Assembly (NCBI GenBank): GCA_021200895.1
Contig: JAJQFX010000204.1
Span: forward strand, 1-9,341
Direction: 5' to 3'
Source: Clostridiales bacterium
GTDB taxonomy: Bacteria > Bacillota > Clostridia > Oscillospirales > Oscillospiraceae
Length of the DNA stretch: 9,341 nt
Shown piece after piece: positions 1 through 5,187 of the stretch. Position 1 is the stretch's first letter. Each line of letters opens with the position of its first letter. The notes beneath the pieces are model-generated. The model saw only the letters and a program-made list of their open reading frames with translations. It had not been told where the DNA came from and made no database searches. The translations under genes were made by a program, and so were the position numbers.

Positions 1-343
1 GTGTGCCGCGGATGATGTGGTAACGAACGCCGGGCAGGTCCTTGACACGGCCGCCACGAATCATGACGACGGAGTGCTCCTGCAGGTTATGGCCGACACC
101 GGGGATATACGCGGTGACCTCATAGCCGTTGGACAGACGCACACGGGCGATCTTCCGCAGAGCGGAGTTCGGCTTCTTGGGGGTAGCGGTACGGACTGCG
201 GTGCAGACGCCGCGCTTCTGGGGGGAGGGCAGGTCGGTCTCCTTATCCTTCAGAGTGTTCTTGCCCTTCTGGAGTGCGGGGCTGTTGGACTTGTAAACAG
301 TCGTGCTTCTTCCCTTGCGAACCAGTTGGTTAAAAGTAGGCAT
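1..343 (-). CDS. rpsL: 30S ribosomal protein S12, 3' end cut by window edge
   Basis: S12 sits at the decoding centre of the 30S subunit and affects accuracy and streptomycin response. The first 114 residues are visible, beginning MPTFNQLVRKGRSTTVYKSN; the C-terminus lies outside the window. The signature segments PKKPNSALRK (55-64) and GHNLQEHSVVMIRGGRVKDL (84-103) are intact. Residues about 26-39 form the extra segment that Gram-positive S12 has relative to E. coli. The two lysines equivalent to E. coli K43 and K88 (here K56 and K101) are wild type, so no classical streptomycin-resistance change is seen at them. The ATG follows a strong AAAGGAGG ribosome binding site at 353-360. The gene lies 75 bases downstream of the L7Ae-like gene and no separate promoter is evident, so both are probably read from the promoter at 730-758. 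Identity is essentially certain. Confidence 0.98.
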   Translation of the reverse strand, partial: MPTFNQLVRKGRSTTVYKSNSPALQKGKNTLKDKETDLPSPQKRGVCTAVRTATPKKPNSALRKIARVRLSNGYEVTAYIPGVGHNLQEHSVVMIRGGRVKDLPGVRYHIIRGT

Positions 344-378
344 ATAGTGTTTCCTCCTTTCCTGACAGATGATTCTAT

Positions 379-413
379 TTTTAACGGAATCCGGGGTTTT
401 TATTCCGTTAAAA
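379..413 (-). promoter_or_regulatory. Intercistronic 12-bp hairpin between the L7Ae-like gene and rpsL
   Basis: The arms TTTTAACGGAAT (379-390) and ATTCCGTTAAAA (402-413) are perfectly complementary around an 11-base loop. On the transcribed strand no U-run follows, so this is not a canonical terminator. It lies about 20 bases upstream of the rpsL ribosome binding site. It could stabilise or process the mRNA, or be a regulatory site for a ribosomal protein. The function is inferred; only the stem is seen. Confidence 0.55.
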
Positions 414-418
414 GCAAA

Positions 419-682
419 TTATTCCTGCGCTGCGCAGGATGGCCGCACCAGTGCGGCAGCCGCGGCCCCGACTTTGATGCCGCAGGCCCGACCCAGCTCC
501 CGCATGGAGGGGGCCGCCTCACAGGGCACATCGCACTCCCGGCACAGGGCCAGCAGGGCATCGGTGACGGCGGGGTCTGCGTCCAGGGCGTAGAACACGC
601 GCTCTGCCCTGCGGGAGGCCACCGCCTTCCGGGTCTGCTTCAGACCAACGACGCATTTTCCGGTTTTCAGTTGGGAAATCAA
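419..682 (-). CDS. L7Ae/L30e-family RNA-binding protein (YbxF/YbxF-like)
   Basis: A small protein of 87 residues in the ribosomal L7Ae/L30e/S12e/Gadd45 family. It resembles Bacillus YbxF, a kink-turn RNA-binding protein encoded just before rpsL. Family features visible are GLKQTRKAV (13-21), ALDADPAVTDALL (32-44), and MRELGRACGIKVGAAAAAL near the C-terminus (about 60-78). The start is a TTG, chosen because GAGGGG lies 9 bases upstream and the next in-frame codons upstream offer no ATG or GTG before a stop. Its position immediately before rpsL matches the usual Firmicutes order ybxF-rpsL, but rpoC, the usual upstream neighbour, is absent and an aminopeptidase gene lies there instead. The role is probably RNA binding linked to the ribosome; the exact target is not known from sequence. 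Confidence 0.88.
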   Translation of the reverse strand: MISQLKTGKCVVGLKQTRKAVASRRAERVFYALDADPAVTDALLALCRECDVPCEAAPSMRELGRACGIKVGAAAAALVRPSCAAQE

Positions 683-729
683 GTGCTTTCGCCCCTCGCC
701 AATCCGTTTGCAGCCCTACACAAGTTTAC

Positions 730-758
730 ATTTTACCATGCAGAGCAATCCGTGTCAA
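730..758 (-). promoter_or_regulatory. Sigma-A promoter of the L7Ae-like gene/rpsL operon
   Basis: Reading the minus strand, a perfect -35 TTGACA (753-758) and a -10 TAAAAT (730-735) are separated by exactly 17 bases. A/T-rich sequence lies upstream of the -35, as is usual at strong ribosomal-protein promoters. The -10 ends about 48 bases before the TTG start of the L7Ae-like gene. It gives the str operon its own transcription start, independent of any upstream gene. Confidence 0.88.
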
Positions 759-792
759 GGAAATTCTATCAAGATTTCCCCCGTTTTTTACC

Positions 793-820
793 GATTTTCG
801 TCATCAAGATGACGGAAATC
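793..820. repeat. 13-bp inverted repeat after the aminopeptidase gene
   Basis: GATTTTCGTCATC (793-805) and GATGACGGAAATC (808-820) are complementary except for one T/G position and are separated by two bases. The element lies between the stop codon of the aminopeptidase gene and the str-operon promoter. In the direction of transcription no U-run follows, so it is a poor terminator for that gene; on the plus strand TTTT follows. It could be a weak terminator or a protein-binding palindrome. Confidence 0.5.
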
Positions 821-830
821 TTTTGCCTGC

Positions 831-1904
831 TTACAGGATGATGAGCTCCCGCTTGGGGGCGTGGGTAATGTCAATGCAGCCGTCCTCCTTCAGCAGCACA
901 ACGTCCTCGATGCGGACGCCGAACTTCCCCGGCAGGTAAATGCCTGGCTCCTCGGAAATCATGCAGTTCAGGGGCAGCGGCTCCCGGTTGGCGGCGCTGG
1001 CTCTGGGCTCCTCGTGAATCTCAATGCCCAGGCTGTGGCCGAAGCCGTGGCCCATCTTGTCACCATAGCCCGCCTTCTCCAGCACTGCCATGGCGGTGTT
1101 GTGAACGTCGCAGCCCGGCACTCCGGCGCGGTTCATGGCGATGGCGGCCTCCTGGGCCTCCAGCACGGTGTAGTACACCGTTTTCATCTCCTCGGTGGGC
1201 TGGCCCACGCAGACGGTGCGGGTCATGTCGGAGCAGTAGCCGTGGTAGATGCAGCCGAAGTCCATGGTGACGAACTCGCCCTCCTGAATCTCCTTCTGGC
1301 CGGGCACCGCGTGGGGCATACTGCCGTTGGGGCCGGAGGCCACGATGGGGTCAAAGGAGTTCTTCTCCGCCCCCAGCAGCATCTGATAGTAGGTCAGCTT
1401 GGCGGCGATTTCGCACTCCTTCACGCCGGGCTTGATGTCGTTCAAAATCTGGTCAAAGGCCTGGTCAGTGATGTGCTGGGCCTCCTTCATGGCGGCCTGC
1501 TCCTCCTCGTCCTTGGCGGCCCGGAGGGTGGTCAGCAGCTGCCCGGCGGGTACCAGCTCCACGGTATCGGGGAACTGCTTCGTCATGGCCCGGAAGGAGG
1601 CCACCGTCAGATACTGCTCCTCAATGCCCACCTTGCGGATGCCGCACCGGTTCAACACCTCCGCCGTCAGGGCCATGTGGCCCCGTCCGTTCCCCACCAT
1701 GGTGACCTCCGCAGGCAGGTTGAGGTTTTCCACGGCCTCGATGTAGCGGGAGTCGGTGAAGTAATAGTTTCCCTTTGCGGTGACGATGACGGTGCCCTCG
1801 CCCCGGAAGCCGATGGCGTAAAACTCCCCCGGCTCGCTGGTGATGAGCATGGCGTCCAGGCCGTACTTCGGCAGCTGGGCTGCGATTTGATTCAGATGGT
1901 TCAT
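831..1904 (-). CDS. pepP: Xaa-Pro aminopeptidase/dipeptidase, M24B family
   Basis: A cytosolic metallopeptidase of 357 residues that removes the N-terminal residue from peptides with proline in second position. Residues 1-130 form the creatinase/prolidase N-terminal domain and about 135-355 the pita-bread catalytic domain. The five expected metal ligands are present: D215 in FVTMDFG, D226 in CSDMTRT, H290 in FGHSLGIEIHEEP, E319 in SEEPGIY and E333 in RIEDVVLL. H297 of HEEP matches the substrate-binding histidine of the family. Length is normal for the short prolidase-like form. The ATG follows AAAGGAG about 10 bases upstream. In many Firmicutes the homologue lies beside efp, which is not seen here; the str operon follows instead. 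I see no strong promoter, only weak -10-like TAATAT sequence among the GTGGATA motifs upstream. Aminopeptidase P versus dipeptidase specificity cannot be told from sequence alone. Confidence 0.95.
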   Translation of the reverse strand: MNHLNQIAAQLPKYGLDAMLITSEPGEFYAIGFRGEGTVIVTAKGNYYFTDSRYIEAVENLNLPAEVTMVGNGRGHMALTAEVLNRCGIRKVGIEEQYLTVASFRAMTKQFPDTVELVPAGQLLTTLRAAKDEEEQAAMKEAQHITDQAFDQILNDIKPGVKECEIAAKLTYYQMLLGAEKNSFDPIVASGPNGSMPHAVPGQKEIQEGEFVTMDFGCIYHGYCSDMTRTVCVGQPTEEMKTVYYTVLEAQEAAIAMNRAGVPGCDVHNTAMAVLEKAGYGDKMGHGFGHSLGIEIHEEPRASAANREPLPLNCMISEEPGIYLPGKFGVRIEDVVLLKEDGCIDITHAPKRELIIL

Positions 1905-1937
1905 AGTGATACTCGCTCCTTTTCTGATATGATATTA

Positions 1938-1979
1938 GTGGATAGTGATTTGTGGATAATGTTTAGTGGATAGCGGCGC
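1938..1979. repeat. Three GTGGATA motifs at 14-bp spacing, one a perfect DnaA box
   Basis: GTGGATA begins at 1938, 1952 and 1966, an exact 14-bp period, in units such as GTGGATAGTGATTT and GTGGATAATGTTTA; the third unit diverges after GTGGATAGC. On the minus strand the middle one reads TTATCCACA (1951-1959), the DnaA-box consensus, and the outer two read CTATCCACT. The array lies 34 bases upstream of the aminopeptidase start codon, where its promoter should be. A further GGTGGATAA is at 2095-2103. The repetition is seen directly; DnaA or regulator binding is inference. Confidence 0.6.
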
Positions 1980-2268
1980 AGCAGAAACCACGACCTTTTT
2001 GGCTTCCCTGACGGGGTAATGTTATCAACTTAAAGATTCAATCCATCCTAAGTTGAGGAGTGTAACGCAGCCGTACAGTCAGAGTTCATCGACGGGTGGA
2101 TAACAAAATTGACGCCCGTCCCGCCGTAGGCGAGGGACGTGGGCGGCAATCCCTGCCAGCCGCCATCGGCGGCAGCTTTGGCGCGCATCAAGTCACATCG
2201 TCTGTTGTCTGTGGAACCACTTAAAGCTAGAGACAAGGCGCAAGCCGGTTGCCTGATACGGGGAGATT

Positions 2269-2300
2269 CTTAAGAGGGGGCCACAGGCCTCCCTCTTGAG
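2269..2300. repeat. Strong hairpin inside the repeat element
   Basis: CTTAAGAGGGGGCC (2269-2282) pairs with GGCCTCCCTCTTGAG (2286-2300) through a 3-base loop, with one bulged base and one wobble or mismatch. No U-run follows on either strand, so it is a structural element rather than an ordinary terminator. Confidence 0.6.
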
Positions 2301-2345
2301 CCGCTTTCTTTCCCCTATTTCTTGGCGGAGCAATTTACGGCGTCC

Positions 2346-2370
2346 AAAAATGTGCCAGTGGCACATTTTT
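2346..2370. terminator. Bidirectional terminator-like palindrome in the repeat element
   Basis: AAAAATGTGCCA and TGGCACATTTTT are perfect inverted arms around a single G. The GC-rich core followed by five T residues on both strands has the form of a small bidirectional intrinsic terminator. It could end transcription of the TIM-barrel gene, which is read toward it, before the aminopeptidase gene; the short stem makes its efficiency uncertain. Confidence 0.5.
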
Positions 2371-2561
2371 AGCCGGAAACCGATGCCAGCTATGCTGGCG
2401 AGGGTCACTGTCCGAGGAGGATACCGTAAAGGGTCAGCAGGCGGTAGTCAGGCCCGCCGGGAGGGCAAAACCTATTTCCTTTATCCATCCTTGTCTAAGG
2501 AGGGCAATCTCCTTCAAGTGGATGGCATTGCCTGAACGGGCAGGGCGCTGTCGGCTAACAG

Positions 2562-3428
2562 CTAACATCCGCAGGCCGCCAGATAGCACGCTTTCATCTC
2601 CAATGCGTCCTCGCTCTGGCTGCCTGCGCTCTCACAGATGATGGTGGGGCGCCACCCACGCCGGGCGATGGCCGCCGCCAATGGGGCAAAGTCCGGGCCG
2701 TACTGGCCGTCGGAGAAGCGGAGATGCCGCTTCTCCCCGCCCTTTGGGGTGTATTCGATGTGGGAGAAGTGGCTGTGGAACCGGGAGGCCCGTTCCTCCC
2801 CCAGTACCTGGGCCATGCGGCCCAGCATCTGCTCACAGGCCGCCTCTCCCTCCAGTTCTCCCAGGGAGCGGGCGTAGAGGTGGCCGAAGTCCACACAGGG
2901 CAGCAGGCGTTCGTCCAGGGTGCAAGGCTCCAGCACCTCGTCCAAATCTCCCAGCTGGTTGATTTTCCCCATAGTCTCCGGGCAGAGGGTCAGGCTGCCG
3001 TAGCCCATATCGTCGCAGACGGCCAAAATCTCCTTCAGGGAACGCTTGGCGATGTCCAGCGCCTCCCGGCGGCTCCGCTTCATCAGCGCCCCGGAGTGGA
3101 TGACGATGCGCTCCGCCCCCAGGAACAGAGCCACTTGGCAGGAGGCTGTCACATAGCCGATGGTCTTTTGCAGCATCTCCGGGTCGGGGTTAGCCAGGTT
3201 GATGAAATAGGGGGCGTGGAGGGAGACCTGGATACCTGCCTCGGCGGCGTTCCGGCCGATGCGCTCCGCCGTCTCCTTCCCCACATGGACGCCCTTGCCG
3301 CACTGGTACTCGTAAGCGTCCAGGCCAATGGACTTTAGCCAGGCCGGGGCGTCCGCGCTGGATTTGGACACGGTTTTCGTAAACGTATCCGAGTTTCCGG
3401 CCACGCCGAACAGGGCTTTTCCCCTCAT
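2562..3428 (-). CDS. Endonuclease IV/xylose isomerase-like TIM-barrel protein
   Basis: A 288-residue TIM-barrel protein of the AP endonuclease 2 (Nfo-like) superfamily. Residues matching the endonuclease IV metal ligands occur at similar positions: H71 in LHAPYFINL, H111 in VIHSG, E151 in CPETMGK, D180 and H183 in CVDFGHLYA, H218 or H220 in FHSHFSH, H235 in KRHLRF and E266 in CESAG. The aspartate expected two residues before H235 is K233 here, so the third metal site is altered and classical AP-endonuclease activity is not assured. The ATG at 3428 is preferred over an upstream GTG (3452) because GAGGGGGGA lies just before it and ATGA overlaps the stop of the preceding yqeG gene, a coupled arrangement. 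It could be a DNA-repair nuclease or a sugar isomerase/epimerase-like enzyme; the substrate is unknown. Confidence 0.85.
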   Translation of the reverse strand: MRGKALFGVAGNSDTFTKTVSKSSADAPAWLKSIGLDAYEYQCGKGVHVGKETAERIGRNAAEAGIQVSLHAPYFINLANPDPEMLQKTIGYVTASCQVALFLGAERIVIHSGALMKRSRREALDIAKRSLKEILAVCDDMGYGSLTLCPETMGKINQLGDLDEVLEPCTLDERLLPCVDFGHLYARSLGELEGEAACEQMLGRMAQVLGEERASRFHSHFSHIEYTPKGGEKRHLRFSDGQYGPDFAPLAAAIARRGWRPTIICESAGSQSEDALEMKACYLAACGC

Positions 3429-3931
3429 ATCCGGTCCCCCCTCAGCTTGCACAGCCCCCGGAAGGGGGCCTCAACGCCGTAGCGCAGGACGCGGAAGGCG
3501 CTGTCCAGGGCGATGGGCCGAATCAGGATGGCCCGGATACCCGCGTTGTGCCCGCCCCAGACGTCGGTAAAAATCTGGTCGCCCAGGATGACGGCCTGCT
3601 CCGGCGTCACGCCGGTCTGAGCAAAGGCCCGGTCAAAGCCCCGGCGGTGGGGCTTCCCCGCATGACTGAGGTAAGGCACCCCCCAGCTCTCGCAGAAGCG
3701 CTTGCTCCGGGCCGGGCGGCGTCCGTTGGACAGGACGAACACGGTCAGCCCCGCCGCCCGCGCCTCTGCCAGCCAACGGCGAAGGGCCTCGTCCGGCTCC
3801 GGCTGATGGTAGCGGGCCACGGTATTGTCCAGGTCAGCCAGCAGCAGGCGGACGCCGCCCCGGTACAGCGCCGGGAAGTCCAGGTCGTAAATGCTGTTTT
3901 CCACCCGGTCGGGAATCAAATTCAGGGACAC
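3425..3931 (-). CDS. yqeG: YqeG-family HAD-IIIA phosphatase
   Basis: A cytosolic HAD-superfamily phosphatase of 168 residues, close in length to Bacillus YqeG; the physiological substrate of the family is poorly defined. Motif I is D33-L-D35-N-T37 in LLLADLDNTVA, motif II is S68 in VLSNGR, motif III is K93 in AGKPHRRG, and motif IV is G117-D118-Q-x3-D123 in ILGDQIFTDVWGG. The start is set at a GTG (3931), giving the family-like N-terminus SLNLIPDRVENSIYDL, with GAGG eight bases upstream. The open frame runs to an ATG at 4021, but that start would lie upstream of the promoter at 3978-4006, so it is rejected. It overlaps the TIM-barrel gene by ATGA and is the first gene of that two-gene operon. 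Confidence 0.92.
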   Translation of the reverse strand: MSLNLIPDRVENSIYDLDFPALYRGGVRLLLADLDNTVARYHQPEPDEALRRWLAEARAAGLTVFVLSNGRRPARSKRFCESWGVPYLSHAGKPHRRGFDRAFAQTGVTPEQAVILGDQIFTDVWGGHNAGIRAILIRPIALDSAFRVLRYGVEAPFRGLCKLRGDRI

Positions 3932-3977
3932 ACCCTTCACCTCATTGTCATATCTCCGTGCCGTGGGCACATAGGAT

Positions 3978-4006
3978 AGTATATCAATTCTTCGGGCCAA
4001 ACTCAA
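3978..4006 (-). promoter_or_regulatory. Promoter of the yqeG-TIM-barrel operon
   Basis: On the minus strand TTGAGT (4001-4006) and TATACT (3978-3983) are separated by 17 bases. The -10 ends 46 bases before the GTG start of yqeG. The -35 abuts the ribosome binding site of the divergent gene at 4020, so initiation here and translation there use adjoining bases. Confidence 0.8.
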
Positions 4007-4019
4007 GGGGGAAACCAAC

Positions 4020-4769
4020 ATGGACAGCAGTTTTCACCTGATTTTCTCCGTTCCGCCCGCCGAAGCGGAGCAACTCAGACAGCGGGAGGGGTTCATCGCG
4101 CCCCCCGCCTACCGCATCGGGCCGGGGCCTTCCCTCCAGCGCATCCAGGCCGTTCCCGACCTCCGGGGCGGCATCCTCACCGTCACCAACAGCGGCGCTT
4201 CCCTGACCGGGAACCCCCAATACCTCTGCCGCCAGGTGCAGCGGGAGGCCGCCGCCCGCAGGGTCATGGGGGTCTGGCTGGATTTGCAGCGCCATCCCAT
4301 GCAGGAGGCAAAGCGCTGCCTTGCCGCCCTGGACGGGGCCGCCGCCCAGGCGGGGCTGGAGCTGTGGGTGCCGGAGTGGTGCGCCGAGGCGGCGCCCCAC
4401 GGCAACGTGCTGATTTCCTCCGCCCTGTCCGGCGGGTCGCTGAAGGCGCGGCTGGAGGACGCCGTCACGGCCTACGGCCTGCCCCGGGTGACGCTGGCCG
4501 TGGAGCCCATGGCGGAGGACTTTACCCTCCCCGCCGCCGACGGCCAGGGCCGCCCCCTGGCCCAGGAGGAACTGCAAACCCTGCTGCGCAACCGGCGGCC
4601 CAACGTGTTCTATTCCGGGGAACTTTGCGCCCACTACTTCACCTTTTTGCGGCAGGGGATGCCCCACTTCATCCTGTTCGACAACGCGGGCAGCGTCCGG
4701 GAGAAGCTGGCCCTGGCCCGGCAGCTCGCTCTGCGCTTCGCCGTCGTCCCCTGGGAGTACGCCCCCTGA
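4020..4769 (+). CDS. Unrecognised protein, possible degenerate GH18-like TIM barrel
   Basis: A soluble 249-residue protein with no signal peptide or membrane segment. I do not recognise a named family. Alternating strands and helices (FHLIFSV, GGILTVTNSG, VMGVWLDLQ, LELWVPE, NVLISSAL, VTLAVEP, HFILFD, FAVVPWEY) suggest a TIM barrel. The end, FDNAGSVREKLALARQLALRF (220-240), resembles the closing segment of GH18 proteins such as YaaH, where a substituted residue, S, K and a late Trp occur. At 84-90, GVWLDLQ aligns with the GH18 catalytic GxDxDxE, but W86 replaces Asp and Q90 replaces the catalytic Glu, so hydrolase activity looks lost. The ATG has AGGGGG about 8 bases upstream. It is divergent from yqeG and no convincing promoter of its own is visible. 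It converges with rpsU. The GH18 link is inference. Confidence 0.75.
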   Translation: MDSSFHLIFSVPPAEAEQLRQREGFIAPPAYRIGPGPSLQRIQAVPDLRGGILTVTNSGASLTGNPQYLCRQVQREAAARRVMGVWLDLQRHPMQEAKRCLAALDGAAAQAGLELWVPEWCAEAAPHGNVLISSALSGGSLKARLEDAVTAYGLPRVTLAVEPMAEDFTLPAADGQGRPLAQEELQTLLRNRRPNVFYSGELCAHYFTFLRQGMPHFILFDNAGSVREKLALARQLALRFAVVPWEYAP

Positions 4770-4775
4770 CAGAAA

Positions 4776-4805
4776 GAACCCCCTGAGCCCAGGCTCAGGG
4801 GGTTC
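4776..4805. terminator. Bidirectional terminator between the plus-strand gene and rpsU
   Basis: GAACCCCCTGAGCC (4776-4789) and GGCTCAGGGGGTTC (4792-4805) form a perfect 14-bp inverted repeat around CA. On the minus strand it is followed by TTTCT, a fair U-tract, so it should terminate rpsU. On the plus strand, 6 bases after the stop of the convergent gene, the following sequence is not T-rich but the strong stem may still work. Confidence 0.82.
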
Positions 4806-4823
4806 CGGACGTTTCGGATAAAA

Positions 4824-5006
4824 TCAATAGTATCTCTTACGATTCTTCCGGGCAGCCTCAGACTTCTTGCGGCGCTTTACGCTGGGGCTTTCATAATGCT
4901 CACGCTTACGAACCTCTGCAAGCACACCGGATTTTGCGCAGCTGCGCTTGAAGCGCTTCAAAGCGTTGTCCAAAGACTCACCGTCTCTCACTCGGACCTC
5001 TGACAT
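4824..5006 (-). CDS. rpsU: 30S ribosomal protein S21
   Basis: A 60-residue basic protein, MSEVRVRDGESLDNALKRFK at the start and RRKKSEAARKNRKRYY at the end, matching bacterial S21 along its full length (58-71 is usual). S21 is a small-subunit protein near the mRNA exit path, needed for efficient initiation. The ATG at 5006 is chosen because GGAGGGAGGG lies just upstream and it gives the family N-terminus; the open frame extends 20 codons further without family similarity. It is a single-gene unit with its own near-perfect promoter and terminator. The leader of roughly 75-80 bases contains short stems AGGCC/GGCCT and TGCCC/GGGCA of unknown significance. Confidence 0.97.
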   Translation of the reverse strand: MSEVRVRDGESLDNALKRFKRSCAKSGVLAEVRKREHYESPSVKRRKKSEAARKNRKRYY

Positions 5007-5089
5007 TCTATTTTCCCTCCCTCCGAATATGCCCAGGGAGTAATTATCAAGGGCACAGCAGGCCACTGGATACGGCCTCGTTATAGGTC

Positions 5090-5118
5090 ATTATATGCCT
5101 TCCGCAACCCTTTGTCAA
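5090..5118 (-). promoter_or_regulatory. Consensus promoter of rpsU
   Basis: The minus strand has TTGACA (5113-5118), a 17-base spacer and TATAAT (5090-5095): a perfect match to the sigma-A consensus. A/T-rich sequence including AAAAAATAGACAATTACA lies just upstream of the -35, consistent with an UP element. This predicts strong constitutive transcription. Confidence 0.95.
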
Positions 5119-5187
5119 GCTGTAATTGTCTATTTTTTCAGAAATATACCTATAAGTTTCCCCAAAATTTTGACAGGATTTGAAAAC

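Larger units (their letters stand above)
2043..2525. repeat. Structured non-coding repeat-like element (possible MITE/intergenic repeat)
   Basis: This gene-free stretch is packed with inverted repeats: a long hairpin at 2109-2150 with ATTG/CAAT and CGCCC...GTCCC arms, GCCGCC/GGCGGC at 2159-2173, a bulged stem at 2234-2253, a 14-15-bp stem at 2269-2300, the near-perfect palindrome at 2346-2370, GCCAGC/GCTGGC at 2385-2399, and a nested hairpin at 2485-2525. Both ends carry a CCATCC...AGGAG motif in inverted orientation (CCATCC, TTGAGGAG at left; complement of CTCCTTCAAGTGGATGG at right), like imperfect terminal repeats. The short open frames here match no family I know and simply read through the hairpins. 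It separates the aminopeptidase gene from the TIM-barrel gene. The exact borders are uncertain and no transposase is present. Confidence 0.5.

Noticed and set aside
861..1973. Long plus-strand open frame opposite the aminopeptidase gene
   Set aside because: It is an antisense shadow of a gene with all M24 metal ligands; its Gly/His/Val-rich composition is typical of reverse-frame reading in GC-rich DNA.
2221..2300. Remnant of a group II intron (GCCGG...GATACGG...TTCTTAAGAGGGG resembles intron 3' text)
   Set aside because: No domain V with the catalytic AGC triad and bulge could be drawn, and there is no reverse transcriptase gene nearby.
2048..2408. Two short minus-strand open frames in the intergenic repeat
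   Set aside because: They overlap, read straight through the palindromes, lack good ribosome binding sites and match no known protein family.
4020..4769. Active chitinase-type GH18 enzyme
   Set aside because: The catalytic Glu position holds Gln and no secretion signal is present; only a distant fold resemblance can be argued.
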